From Lentzea atacamensis (GTDB taxonomy: Bacteria > Actinomycetota > Actinomycetes > Mycobacteriales > Pseudonocardiaceae), in NCBI RefSeq assembly GCF_003269295.1, contig NZ_QLTT01000001.1:1197635-1261634 (forward strand): a stretch of DNA of 64,000 nt, written 5' to 3'. Each line of letters opens with the position of its first letter. Position 1 is the stretch's first letter. The translations under genes were made by a program, and so were the position numbers. This document shows positions 51,123 through 60,051 of this stretch, piece after piece. The notes under the pieces were generated by a model, which ran no database searches, was not told the DNA's origin, and saw nothing but the letters and a program-made list of their open reading frames with translations.

Positions 51123-53114
51123 GTGGAGTGGATGCTTGCCCCGTTCGAGATTTCCTTCGTGCAGCGGGCTTTGTGGGCCGGTGTGCTCGTCTCGTGCCTG
51201 TGCGCGATCGCCGGGACGTGGGTTGTGTTGCGTGGCATGGCGTTCCTCGGGGACGCGATGTCGCACGGCATGCTGCCCGGCGTTGCCATCGCGTCGTTGC
51301 TGGGCGGCAACCTGCTCTTCGGTGCCGCGGCGAGCGCGGGCGCGATGGCGTTCGGCGTGACGGCGCTGGGCCGCACCAAACGGTTCTCCCAGGACACGAG
51401 CATCGGCTTGCTGTTCGTGGGCATGCTCGCGCTGGGCGTCATCCTCGTGTCGCACTCCGAGTCGTTCGCGGTGGACCTCACCGCGTTCCTCTTCGGCGAC
51501 GTGCTGGCCGTGCGGCCGCAGGACCTCGGTCACCTCGTCGTGGCGCTGGCCGTTGCCGCGGCGGTGGCGCTGTGGGGGCATCGCGCGTTCGTGGCGTTGA
51601 CCTTCGATCCGCGCAAGGCGCAGACGCTCGGCCTGCGGCCACGGCTGGCGCACGCGGTGCTGCTCGGCCTGGTGACGCTGGCGATCGTGGCGTCGTTCCA
51701 AGTGGTCGGCACCTTGCTGGTGTTCGGTCTCCTCATCGCGCCACCCGCCGCCGCGACGTTCTGGTGCAACCGCATTGTGACGATCATGTTCGGCGCGGCG
51801 GTGCTGGGCGTGACCGCCACCGTCATCGGGCTGCTCGTCTCGTGGCACGCGGGAACCGCGGCCGGCGCAACGATCGCCCTGGTCTCCGTCGTTCTGTTCT
51901 TCCTGGCGGCACTGGGTGCCCAGGTGCGCGACCGGGTGCGGATCTCCGGCGCCGGTGGGCAGCACGCGGTGCTGATCGCCGCGCTGGTCGTGGCGCTGCC
52001 GCTGGCCGGTTGCGGCTCGAAACCCACCCAGGAGGAAGTGCCGCACGGCTACGTCGAGGGTGCGGAGGAGACGGCCGAGGCACAGTCCCGGCTGGTCGTG
52101 GCCGACGAGCGCACCGGTGCCGTGCGGGTCGTCGACCTGATCACGGAGCAGGTCACCGACGCCGGCAGCGTAGACGGTGTGCGGGCGATCACCGGCGACG
52201 GCCGTTTCGCCTACCTGACCGGCAAGGGCTCGGTGCGGATCGTCGACAGCGGGGCCTGGATGGTGGACCACGGTGACCACGTGCACTACTACCGCGCCCA
52301 GGCCAGGGATGTCGGGGCCGTCGCGGGAGACGGAGTGGTGAACGCGGACAGCGATCCCACCATCGCGGCCGTGGTGTTCGACCGCGGCGACACGACCCTG
52401 CTGGACCGGCAGGCACTGGACGGCGGTGCTGTGAACACGCGCGGCGAACTGCGCGGCGGGGTCGCGGTGCCTTACTCCGAACACCTGCTCGTCGCGGGAT
52501 CCGGTCGTGTGACCGTCAAAACCAGGGACGGCAAGGACGTGACGACGGTCGGGCCGGAGTGCCAGAGCCCGCGCGGCCAGGCGGTGACCCGGCGGGGCGT
52601 CGTCTTCGGCTGCGCCGACGGAGCCCTCGTGGTGACGGGGAAGGACGGTTCCTTCACGGGCGAGAAGATCCCGTATCCCCGTGCCGTGGCCGAGACCGAC
52701 CGTGCCGTCGAGTTCCGCCACCGGCCCGGCAGCACGACGCTCGCCGCCGAGGCGGGAGACCTCGGTGTCTGGTCGCTCGACGTACGGGCGAAGAAGTGGA
52801 CGCTGCTGGAGACCGGGCCCGTCGCCGCCGTGAACGCGGTCGGCGAGGGAGGACCGCTGCTGACGCTGACGCCGGACGGGATCCTGCACTCCTACGACGT
52901 CAAGACCGGCAAGCAGATCACGCAGCGCCAGGTGCTCAGTGCACCCATCACCGAGGGCACGTCACCGGTGATCGAGATCGACCCGAACCGCGCCTACGTC
53001 AACGATGCGCGCGGCCGGGCGATCCACGAGATCGACTACAACGACGGCCTGCGGGTCGCCAGGACCATCCGGCTGGAGATCGAGCCGGCGCACATGGTGG
53101 AGACCGGACGATGA
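51123..53114 (+). CDS. aztB: Zinc ABC permease fused to an extracytoplasmic propeller-like domain
   Basis: 663 residues in one uninterrupted frame from GTG 51123. Residues about 1-278 are a ZnuB/AztB-type permease (GTWVVLRGMAFLGDAMSHGMLPGVA, LFVGMLALGVILVSH, SFQVVGTLLVFGLLIAPPA) with about eight TM segments. A further hydrophobic segment follows with a lipobox-like LPLAGC (Cys297), then about 365 residues of propeller-like repeats (AQSRLVVADERTGAVRVVDL, GRFAYLTGKGSVRIVDSGAW, DGILHSYDVKTGKQI) resembling the zinc chaperone AztD. So a membrane channel carries its own outside domain. The junction contains a possible internal GTG (51969), so separate synthesis of a lipoprotein is an alternative. 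The stop overlaps aztC by ATGA. Confidence 0.85.
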   Translation: MEWMLAPFEISFVQRALWAGVLVSCLCAIAGTWVVLRGMAFLGDAMSHGMLPGVAIASLLGGNLLFGAAASAGAMAFGVTALGRTKRFSQDTSIGLLFVGMLALGVILVSHSESFAVDLTAFLFGDVLAVRPQDLGHLVVALAVAAAVALWGHRAFVALTFDPRKAQTLGLRPRLAHAVLLGLVTLAIVASFQVVGTLLVFGLLIAPPAAATFWCNRIVTIMFGAAVLGVTATVIGLLVSWHAGTAAGATIALVSVVLFFLAALGAQVRDRVRISGAGGQHAVLIAALVVALPLAGCGSKPTQEEVPHGYVEGAEETAEAQSRLVVADERTGAVRVVDLITEQVTDAGSVDGVRAITGDGRFAYLTGKGSVRIVDSGAWMVDHGDHVHYYRAQARDVGAVAGDGVVNADSDPTIAAVVFDRGDTTLLDRQALDGGAVNTRGELRGGVAVPYSEHLLVAGSGRVTVKTRDGKDVTTVGPECQSPRGQAVTRRGVVFGCADGALVVTGKDGSFTGEKIPYPRAVAETDRAVEFRHRPGSTTLAAEAGDLGVWSLDVRAKKWTLLETGPVAAVNAVGEGGPLLTLTPDGILHSYDVKTGKQITQRQVLSAPITEGTSPVIEIDPNRAYVNDARGRAIHEIDYNDGLRVARTIRLEIEPAHMVETGR

Positions 53115-54019
53115 AGCGGATTCTCGCGGCGGCCAGCGCCCTCCTGCTGGTGCTCACCGGATGCGGCAGCGCACGAGGGCAGAGCGACGGGATCGTGGTC
53201 ACCACCAACATCCTCGGTGACATCACGCGGAACATCGTCGGCGACGCGGCGCCGGTCACGGTGCTGATGAAGCCGAACGCCGACCCCCACTCGTTCGCGA
53301 TCTCGGCACAGGAGGCGGCAAGGCTGGAAAGCGCCGCACTCGTCGTCCACAACGGACTCGGACTGGAAGAGGGTGTGCTCCGGCACGTCCGCGCCGCCGA
53401 GCAGGCCGATGTGCCGGTCCTGTCGGTGGGCGACCAGATCGACCCGATCCGCTACACCGCCGACGACGTGGAGGGCAAGCCGGATCCGCACTTCTGGACC
53501 GACCCGAAACGCGTGCGCAAAGCCGTCGAAGTGATCAGCGAGCGCGTCGTCGAGCACGTCGGTGGCATCGACGCCGACAAGGTCAGGGCCAACACGACGC
53601 GCTACCTGGAGGAGATCGACCGGCTCGACACCTGGACGGCCGAGCGGCTCGCGTCCATCCCCGCCCAGCACCGCAAGCTGGTCACCAACCACCACGTCTT
53701 CGGCTACCTCGCCCAGCGCTTCGGCTTCCAGATCGTCGGCGCCGTGATCCCCGGCGGCACGACGCTCGCCTCGCCCAGCGCGTCCGACCTGGCCTCGCTC
53801 GCGGAAGCCGTCCGCACGGCGGGCGTGGGCGCGATCTTCGCCGACTCCTCGCAACCCGACCGCCTGGCCCGCGTGCTCGCCGAGCAGGCAGGCGTCCACG
53901 TCCAGGTGATCGCCCTGTACTCGGAATCGCTGACCGCGGCGGGCGGTGGGGCGGCCACTTACGTGGAGATGACGCGCGCCAACACCGAGGCGATCGTGCG
54001 CGGCCTCGCCCGTGCCTGA
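53111..54019 (+). CDS. aztC: Zinc-binding lipoprotein of the ABC transporter
   Basis: A 302-residue cluster A-I metal-binding protein with lipobox LTGC (Cys18). Likely zinc ligands are the His residues in NADPHSF, PDPHFW and TNHHVFGY, plus the Asp in IFADSSQPD, the arrangement of AztC/ZnuA-type binders. It lacks the His-rich loop of ZnuA; in AztC systems metal loading is done by the AztD chaperone encoded next. ATG 53111 overlaps the permease stop. Confidence 0.9.
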   Translation: MKRILAAASALLLVLTGCGSARGQSDGIVVTTNILGDITRNIVGDAAPVTVLMKPNADPHSFAISAQEAARLESAALVVHNGLGLEEGVLRHVRAAEQADVPVLSVGDQIDPIRYTADDVEGKPDPHFWTDPKRVRKAVEVISERVVEHVGGIDADKVRANTTRYLEEIDRLDTWTAERLASIPAQHRKLVTNHHVFGYLAQRFGFQIVGAVIPGGTTLASPSASDLASLAEAVRTAGVGAIFADSSQPDRLARVLAEQAGVHVQVIALYSESLTAAGGGAATYVEMTRANTEAIVRGLARA

Positions 54020-54051
54020 CCCGACACCCTGAAGAGGAAGTTGAGAAGCAG

Positions 54052-55215
54052 ATGACAAGCTGGTCGCGAAAGTGGACGACCGCCGTGGTGTCCACAGTGG
54101 CCTCGACGCTCGTGCTGGCCGGTTGCGGCGCGGAGAAGGCTCCGCAGGCCGCTTCTGGAACCGGTGCGGTGGCCGAGCCGGTCGCCGTCACCTACGACGG
54201 CGGAATCCACGTGCTGGACGGCAAGACGCTCGAGGTCAAGGCCGACATCAAGCTGGCGGGCTTCAACCGGCTCAACCCCGTGGGCGACGACAAGCACCTG
54301 ATGGTCTCGACGTCGAACGGGTTCCGGGTGCTCGACGCCGCCGCCGGCAAGCTGACCGACATCGAGTTCCCCGGCGCCGAACCGGGCCACGTCGTCCGGC
54401 ACGCCGGGCGCACCGTGCTGTTCACCGACGGAACCGGTGAGGTACGCATCCTCGATCAGGCCACAGTGGCCAGTGCCGAGCGGAAGGTCGAGACCTACAA
54501 GACCGCCGAGCCGCACCACGGCGTGGCGATCGAGCTGGCCAACGGCGAACTGGTCGTCACGCTCGGCAACAAGGACAAGCGCGTCGGGATCGCGGTGCTC
54601 GACAAGAACCGCAAGGAGATCACCCGCAACGAGGACTGCCCCGGCGTCCACGGCGAGGCGACCGCGAAGGACGAGGTCGTCGTCATCGGCTGCCAGAACG
54701 GCGTGCTGATCTACCGCAACGGCGCCATCACCAAGGTGAACAGCCCCACGGCCTACGGACGGATCGGCAACCAGGCCGGTAGCGACCACTCCCCGATCGT
54801 CCTCGGCGACTACAAGCAGGACCCCGACGCCGAACTCGAACGCCCCACGCAGATCTCGCTGATCGACACCACCACCGGCACCCTCAAGCTCGTCGACCTC
54901 GGCGCCAGCTACACCTTCCGCTCGCTCGCGCGCGGCCCGCAGGGCGAGGCGCTGGTGCTCGGCACCGACGGCAAGATCCACGTGATCGACCCGGTCAAGG
55001 CCGAGGTCACCCGCACCATCCCGGTGACCGACACCTGGCAGGAGCCGCTGGAGTGGCAGCAGCCCCGCCCGGCGATCTTCGTGCGGGGCGGCACGGTCTA
55101 CGTCTCCGATCCCAACAAGCAGAAGCTGCACCGGATCGACCTCGCCGCCGGGACGATCACGGCGACCGCGTCGTTGCCGCAGAAGCAGAACGAGCTCAGC
55201 GGCGTCACCGCCTGA
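54052..55215 (+). CDS. aztD: Zinc metallochaperone, beta-propeller lipoprotein
   Basis: A 387-residue lipoprotein (Cys25 in LVLAGC) with repeating propeller blades (for example VTYDGGIHVLDGKTLEVKADIKLAG, LMVSTSNGFRVLDAAAGKL, FTDGTGEVRILDQA, GTDGKIHVIDPVKA). Histidines in EPHHGVAIE and PGVHGEA are candidate metal ligands. It matches AztD, which passes zinc to AztC outside the membrane. ATG 54052 lies 32 bp after aztC. A terminator follows 7 bp past the stop. Confidence 0.88.
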   Translation: MTSWSRKWTTAVVSTVASTLVLAGCGAEKAPQAASGTGAVAEPVAVTYDGGIHVLDGKTLEVKADIKLAGFNRLNPVGDDKHLMVSTSNGFRVLDAAAGKLTDIEFPGAEPGHVVRHAGRTVLFTDGTGEVRILDQATVASAERKVETYKTAEPHHGVAIELANGELVVTLGNKDKRVGIAVLDKNRKEITRNEDCPGVHGEATAKDEVVVIGCQNGVLIYRNGAITKVNSPTAYGRIGNQAGSDHSPIVLGDYKQDPDAELERPTQISLIDTTTGTLKLVDLGASYTFRSLARGPQGEALVLGTDGKIHVIDPVKAEVTRTIPVTDTWQEPLEWQQPRPAIFVRGGTVYVSDPNKQKLHRIDLAAGTITATASLPQKQNELSGVTA

Positions 55216-55221
55216 GCACCT

Positions 55222-55256
55222 TGATGCCGTACGGGGAACACCCCCGTACGGCATCA
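55222..55256. terminator. Terminator of the zinc transporter operon
   Basis: TGATGCCGTACGGGG (55222-55236) and CCCCGTACGGCATCA (55242-55256) make a perfect 15-bp stem with a 5-base loop after aztD. Confidence 0.85.
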
Positions 55257-55368
55257 CCGGCTGGGCGCGGCTCCAGGCACAGCGAGGTGCTGGCCAACCC
55301 GCGCGCCCCTGGGGACTTCCGGACCAGGGTTCTTCACGGGCGCGAAGCAAGGCGCCGGTACCGGGAGT

Positions 55369-55683
55369 GTGGCTCCTGCAGACAGCATCACGAGGAGCCG
55401 AGATGTCCACGTACTGCTGCTGTGCGCGGTCCTGCTCGCCGGAGTCGCCGTCTCCGCTGCCGGTCCCGTGCCGTTCGTCGCCCTGGTCGCGCTACAGATC
55501 ACCATGCGGCTGAGCTCCCCCGTGCCGCCGCTGATCGCGTCCTGGCCGTTCGGCGCGCTGCTGCTGATCGGCTCGGACCTCGTCGCGCGCAGCGTGCTGC
55601 CCGACGACCTCCCGTCGGCGTCGTCACGGGGGCCGTTCCTCGTCCACCTGCTGGTGCGCGCGAATCTGAGACGCGCGGCCTGA
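55369..55683 (+). pseudogene. Remnant of a FecCD-type siderophore permease (C-terminal part)
   Basis: The frame, open from GTG 55369, gives about 104 residues. From about residue 14 it follows the last third of FecCD iron-siderophore permeases: LLCAVLLAGVAVSAAGPVPFVALV, then PPLIASWPFGALLLIGSDLVARSVL and DDLPSASSRGPFLVHLL, which correspond to the conserved GPIGFVGLVVPHI, GALLLLLADVLAR and LPVGVVTALLGAPFFLWLL segments. About 230 N-terminal residues are missing and several conserved residues are changed. It precedes the siderophore ATPase by 29 bp, as the intact permease would. It could still be translated but not form a channel. Confidence 0.6.
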
Positions 55684-55695
55684 GGTAATCCTCAG

Positions 55696-55714
55696 TTAAG
55701 TAAGGTTGCCCTAT
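55696..55714 (+). promoter_or_regulatory. Iron box (IdeR/DmdR type)
   Basis: TTAAGTAAGGTTGCCCTAT matches the actinobacterial iron-box consensus TTAGGTTAGGCTAACCTAA at 13 of 19 positions and overlaps the start codon of the siderophore ATPase, where a repressor would block expression under iron sufficiency. Confidence 0.55.
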
Positions 55715-56546
55715 GACCGCGCTGCGCAACGATGCCGCCCGACTGGGTGCCGAGGGCGTCACGGTCGGGTACGCCGACCGGGTCGTGCTCGACAATCTCG
55801 ACATCACCATCCCGACCGGTGTCATCACCACGGTCATCGGGCCCAACGGCTGCGGCAAGTCGACGCTGCTGCGCACCCTGTCCCGCCTGCTCAAACCGCG
55901 CCAGGGAACCGTGCTGCTCGACGGCCACGACATCGCGCGGCTCAAGACCAAGGACATCGCGAAGAGGATGGGCCTGCTCCCGCAGACCCCGATCGCGCCG
56001 GAGGGGCTCACGGTCGCCGACCTGGTCGCGCGCGGCCGGCACCCGCACCAGAGCTGGCTGCGCCAGTGGTCGAGCGACGACGCGGAAATCGTCGAGAAGG
56101 CCCTGCACATGACCGGTGTGGCCGATCTCGCACAGCGCCCGGTCGACTCGCTCTCCGGTGGTCAGCGGCAGCGCGTGTGGATCTCCATGACGCTGGCCCA
56201 GGGCACCGATCTGCTGCTGCTCGACGAGCCCACGACCTACCTCGACCTCGCGCACGCGATCGACGTGATCGACCTCGTCGACGACCTGCACGAGGGCGGC
56301 TGCACGATCGTGATGGTCCTGCACGACCTGAACCTGGCCGTCCGGTACAGCGACAACCTGATCGTGATGAAGTCGGGATCCATTGTCGCACAAGGACATC
56401 CGAGCGAAGTGATCACCAGCGAGCTGCTGCTGGACACGTTCGGCCTGCAGGCGAAGGTCATCGACGACCCGGTCAGCGAGCGCCCGTTGATCGTGCCCAT
56501 CGGCAGGACGCACGTGGCTGCGAAAAGTGGGAGCAAGCTCTCGTAG
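55713..56546 (+). CDS. Siderophore ABC transporter ATP-binding protein (FecE/FepC type)
   Basis: 277 residues from ATG 55713. Walker A is GPNGCGKST, the signature LSGGQRQRVWI, Walker B LLLLDEPTTYLDLAH and the switch MVLHDLNLAVRYSDN, all typical of iron-siderophore ATPases (MGLLPQTPIAPEGLTVADLVARGRHPH is a family landmark). No intact permease or binding protein is present beside it; only a permease fragment precedes it. It may serve a transporter encoded elsewhere or be a survivor of a decayed system. Iron control is suggested by the box at its start. Confidence 0.9.
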   Translation: MTALRNDAARLGAEGVTVGYADRVVLDNLDITIPTGVITTVIGPNGCGKSTLLRTLSRLLKPRQGTVLLDGHDIARLKTKDIAKRMGLLPQTPIAPEGLTVADLVARGRHPHQSWLRQWSSDDAEIVEKALHMTGVADLAQRPVDSLSGGQRQRVWISMTLAQGTDLLLLDEPTTYLDLAHAIDVIDLVDDLHEGGCTIVMVLHDLNLAVRYSDNLIVMKSGSIVAQGHPSEVITSELLLDTFGLQAKVIDDPVSERPLIVPIGRTHVAAKSGSKLS

Positions 56547-56727
56547 TTCGGCTCGGTGTCGCCGTTCTTCATGACGACCTCGGGCTTGGTCGACGCGAAC
56601 CTGCCCGCCGCCAAGGTCGAAGAGCTCGGCTGGGACGGCAAGCGCGTCGGCTGGCCGAGATCGCCGAAGCGGCGGGCGCGCGGAAGTTCACCTACGGCAT
56701 GACCGACCCGTCCGCCTCCAACTCCGG
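56547..56727 (+). pseudogene. Fragment of a solute-binding/VWA-domain protein gene
   Basis: Right after the ATPase stop one frame reads FGSVSPFFMTTSGLVDANLPAAK then ELGWDGKRVGW. After a shift near 56650-56660 the other frame continues AEIAEAAGARKFTYGMTDPSASNSG. Together these resemble an internal part of actinobacterial proteins with a type 2 solute-binding domain followed by VWA. Both ends of the gene are missing and there is a frameshift, so it is a relic. Confidence 0.5.
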
Positions 56728-56782
56728 TAAACGGCAGCCGACCACACCCGCTACCTCGAAGATCGCGAGTAGCGTCCAGGTC

Positions 56783-59122
56783 GTGGACATCGACGAGGCG
56801 ATCGCGAGCCTGGACCTGCCGCAGAAGGTCCGTCTGCTCACCGGTTCGGCACTCTTCGCGCTGTGGCCGGAACCGGAGATCGGGCTCGCGGCCCTGAAGC
56901 TGTCCGACGGCCCGACCGGCGTGCGCGGCGCCGAGCTCAGGGGCGGGGTGATCGCCTGCCTGCTGCCCAACGCCACGCTGCTCGCCCAGCACTGGGACAC
57001 CGAACTGGAGCGCGAGGTCGGCGAGGTGCTCGCGGACGAGGCTGCAGCGCAGCGCGTCCACGTGCTGCTCGGTCCGACGATCAACCTGCACCGCACGCCA
57101 CTCGGCGGCAGGCTGTTCGAGGCCTACAGCGAGGACCCGCTGCTCACCGGCACGCTCGCCGCCGCGTACGTCCGGGGCCTGCAGGACAAGGGCATCGCCG
57201 CGACGCCGAAGCACTACGTGGCCAACGAGTCCGAGACCGAGCGGCGCACGGCGAGCATGGTGCTGGACGCGAAGACGTTGCGCGAGGTGTACCTGCTGCC
57301 GTTCGAGATCGTCGTCGAGGACGCCTCGCCGTGGGCCATCATGGCTGCCTACAACGACGTCAACGGCGTTCCGGCGACCGAGCACACCGAGCTGGTCGAG
57401 GGCGTGCTGAAGGGCGAGTGGGGCTTCGACGGCCTGGTCATGTCCGACTGGTTCGCCACCTCGTCCACGGCGCAGAGCGCGAACGGCGGTCTCGACCTGG
57501 TGATGCCCGGTCCGGGCGGACCGTGGGAGGACAAGCTCGTCGCGGCTGTCGAGGCGGGCACGGTTGCCGAGCAGACCATCGACGACCACCTGCGGCGCTT
57601 GCTGCTCCTCGCGAAGCGCACCGGCGCGTTCGGACCTGAGCACAAGTGGCCGGACGACCTGCCCGCGCCGGACAGCGAGGTTCGCCGTGAGCAGCTGCGC
57701 AGGTTCGCCGCCGGTGGCATGACGGTGCTGACGAACAACGGTGTGCTACCGCTCGACGCACCCAAGATCGCGCTGATCGGCCGGCACGCCATCGACACCG
57801 TCGCGCAGGGCGGTGGTTCGGCCGGGTTGCGGCCACCGCACGTCATCAGCATCGCCGACGGCCTGACGTCGTTGCTGGGCGACAGCGTGTCCGTTGTGGA
57901 CGGTGTGGAGGTGCGGGCGCGGTACGCGGCTCCCGGCGCGGGGGTGCTGCGCGACCTCCGTGCCACGACGTTCGACGGGGCCGGCGAGGTGCTGGCGTCG
58001 CGTGAGATGGAGATCGCCGAGCTCGCGGCGTACGGCGGATGGGCACAGGGTGCCGCCTCCATCGAGGTGTCCGGCGAGGTCGTGCTGGACGAGCCGACGC
58101 GAATGCTGGTCGGGGTGCGCGGGTTCGGCGACTGGATGCTGGAGGTCGCCGGAGAGTCGCACGCCACGCGCCTGGCCTGGGCGGACGGCGTGGTGGAGGA
58201 AGCACTGCTGAAGCCGCCGTCCTGGACGACCGAGGTCCTGGTTTCGCCCGGTGACCGGATCACGGCCCGCGTGCGCGAGGCAGCCGCGCTGGTCGGCCTG
58301 ATCGCCCAGGCGGTCCCCCTGCCTCCCGCCGACGTGATCGGTGCCGCGGTGCGGGCCGCGCGCGAGGCGGATGTCGCGGTGGTCGTCGTGGGCCTGACCG
58401 ACGAGCAGGAGACCGAGGGCTTCGACAAGACCACGCTGGCGTTGCCCGGCGAGCAGGACGCGCTCGTCGCCGCGGTGGCGGAGGCTGCTCAACGGACGGT
58501 GGTCGTGGTCAACGCCGCGACGCCGGTGCTGATGCCGTGGCTCACGCAGGTGGACGCCGTGCTGTGGGCCGGTTTGCCCGGCCAGGAAGCCGGTGACGCC
58601 GTGGCGGCCGCGCTGCTCGGCCACATCGAACCGGCCGGGCGGCTGGTCACAACCTTCCCGCGATCAGACGCCGACGCGTTGTCGCCGGTGCCGGTGAACG
58701 GCTCATTGCCTTACACCGAAGGCACGGCGATCGGGTATCGCCGCGCGTCGGAGCCGTTGTTCTGGTTCGGCCACGGTCTCGGCTACACGACGTGGGAGTA
58801 CGGCGCGGCGTCGTCGTCCACTGTGGATGGTGCTATCGGCGCGGTGTCGGTGTCGCTCACCAACACCGGTGCCCGTGCCGGGCGTGAGGTCGTACAGGTC
58901 TACCTGCGGCCGGAGGACGAACCCGTGCGCCTGATCGGCTGGGCGGTAGCGGAGGTCGCGGCCGGCGAGACCACGCAGGTCGAGGTGCGGTGCTCGGCGC
59001 GGGTGCAGCGGGTGTGGCGGGACGGCTGGCGACCGTTGCGCGGCGGCGAGATCCTGATCGCCCGCGGGCTCGGCGATGTCCGCGTCAGCCTGCCCGCTCC
59101 AACAAACCACAGGGGGATGTGA
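56783..59122 (+). CDS. Beta-glucosidase-like glycosidase, GH3
   Basis: A 779-residue cytoplasmic GH3 enzyme. GTG 56783 is the best start (MDIDEAIASLDLPQKVRLLTG); the ribosome site is weak. The barrel has LKLSDGPTGVRG, KHYVANESETERR and the nucleophile Asp222 in GLVMSDWFAT. The second alpha/beta domain (DVAVVVVGLTDEQETEGFDKTTLALPGEQDALV) supplies the acid/base region. An insert with PA14-like features (about 400-510, RDLRATTFDGAGEVL) and a C-terminal fibronectin-like domain (VSVSLTNTGARAGREVVQVYLRPED) complete the DesR/BglB-type layout. It hydrolyses terminal beta-glucosides or related sugars, possibly glycosylated metabolites. Nothing nearby sets its substrate. Confidence 0.9.
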   Translation: MDIDEAIASLDLPQKVRLLTGSALFALWPEPEIGLAALKLSDGPTGVRGAELRGGVIACLLPNATLLAQHWDTELEREVGEVLADEAAAQRVHVLLGPTINLHRTPLGGRLFEAYSEDPLLTGTLAAAYVRGLQDKGIAATPKHYVANESETERRTASMVLDAKTLREVYLLPFEIVVEDASPWAIMAAYNDVNGVPATEHTELVEGVLKGEWGFDGLVMSDWFATSSTAQSANGGLDLVMPGPGGPWEDKLVAAVEAGTVAEQTIDDHLRRLLLLAKRTGAFGPEHKWPDDLPAPDSEVRREQLRRFAAGGMTVLTNNGVLPLDAPKIALIGRHAIDTVAQGGGSAGLRPPHVISIADGLTSLLGDSVSVVDGVEVRARYAAPGAGVLRDLRATTFDGAGEVLASREMEIAELAAYGGWAQGAASIEVSGEVVLDEPTRMLVGVRGFGDWMLEVAGESHATRLAWADGVVEEALLKPPSWTTEVLVSPGDRITARVREAAALVGLIAQAVPLPPADVIGAAVRAAREADVAVVVVGLTDEQETEGFDKTTLALPGEQDALVAAVAEAAQRTVVVVNAATPVLMPWLTQVDAVLWAGLPGQEAGDAVAAALLGHIEPAGRLVTTFPRSDADALSPVPVNGSLPYTEGTAIGYRRASEPLFWFGHGLGYTTWEYGAASSSTVDGAIGAVSVSLTNTGARAGREVVQVYLRPEDEPVRLIGWAVAEVAAGETTQVEVRCSARVQRVWRDGWRPLRGGEILIARGLGDVRVSLPAPTNHRGM

Positions 59123-59128
59123 GCCGTC

Positions 59129-59710
59129 ATGCCAGGCGGCCCAGCCCGTCGACGACGCCCGTACGTCGTGATCGGCTCCGCGATCGTGCTCGTGGCCGCG
59201 GTCCTGCTCGGCTACGTGGCGCTGTTCGGCTGGCCGGCCGGGGTGGACGCGGCGCAGGAGCGAACCATGCGCGCGTCGATCATCAGCTATCTCGAACAAC
59301 GACACTGGCGCGGCGTGCTGGAAGCCCGCCGTTCGAAGCAGAAGGTCCGGTGGATCTGCGCGGACCGGCTGATCGAGGTGAGCAGGGACGGGGGCAACTA
59401 CAAGGTCGGGCTTCACGCGCTGTGCCAGGAGTTCACCGCGGTGGACGGCTCGCTGGTCAAGGGCAGCGGTGAATCAAGTCCCAAGCTCGCCACCGTGACC
59501 TCACCGGACAGGCCGGTCGAGGTGCTGCGCGTGGAGCAACCGCCCGACGGTTCGGGGTACGGATCGTGGGTCCGCTCGAACTTCTCCTGGGCCGGCGTCA
59601 CCAAGCTCCGTCGAATCCAGCGGAGCCTGCCCGCGGATCTCGAGGCCACGATGTTCACCAAGGCCCGCAGCGCGTTCGGACTGTCCGCTGACGCTCCGGT
59701 TCGCGGGTGA
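59129..59710 (+). CDS. Membrane-anchored protein of unknown function
   Basis: 193 residues: a basic start (MPGGPARRRRP), one TM segment (about 13-36) and an extracytoplasmic part of about 150 residues containing two Cys (WICADR and LHALCQEF) that could form a disulfide. No family is recognised. It begins 6 bp after the GH3 stop, so it may be co-transcribed with it. Confidence 0.7.
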   Translation: MPGGPARRRRPYVVIGSAIVLVAAVLLGYVALFGWPAGVDAAQERTMRASIISYLEQRHWRGVLEARRSKQKVRWICADRLIEVSRDGGNYKVGLHALCQEFTAVDGSLVKGSGESSPKLATVTSPDRPVEVLRVEQPPDGSGYGSWVRSNFSWAGVTKLRRIQRSLPADLEATMFTKARSAFGLSADAPVRG

Positions 59711-59754
59711 TTCCGCAAGCCCGTTGCGGTACCGTCGATGCCGGGTGAAGTCAT

Positions 59755-60039
59755 GTGACAGTGGTGGTTCCGAACTTCCACGGCAAACAGGCGCTCGACG
59801 CGTGGCTGGCAGGTCACGACGCGGGACTGCTCCTGCAGGGTCCTGATCCGGACAGTCCCCATCCCCTGTTGAACGGCGTGGTCGTGGCGCAACTTCCTGC
59901 CGCGGGCGCACGGGTCGGACGCTGGGACGTCGTGACCGTCTGGGTCGAGGGCGGAGGAGACGGCAGCGGAGTGCGCGAGCCGCGCCGCCCGCTGCCGGAA
60001 CGCCTCACGGCGACGCGGTGGCAGCCACCGGAAGCGTGA
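59755..60039 (+). CDS. Small PASTA-domain protein
   Basis: 94 residues from GTG 59755 with GGTGAAG upstream. VPNFHGKQALDAWLAGHDAGLLLQG and VVVAQLPAAGARVGRWDVVTVWVE form one PASTA-like repeat. It has no TM segment or signal, unusual because PASTA domains normally sit outside the cell on kinases or penicillin-binding proteins. Function unknown. Confidence 0.65.
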   Translation: MTVVVPNFHGKQALDAWLAGHDAGLLLQGPDPDSPHPLLNGVVVAQLPAAGARVGRWDVVTVWVEGGGDGSGVREPRRPLPERLTATRWQPPEA

Positions 60040-60051
60040 GCATGCCGACGA

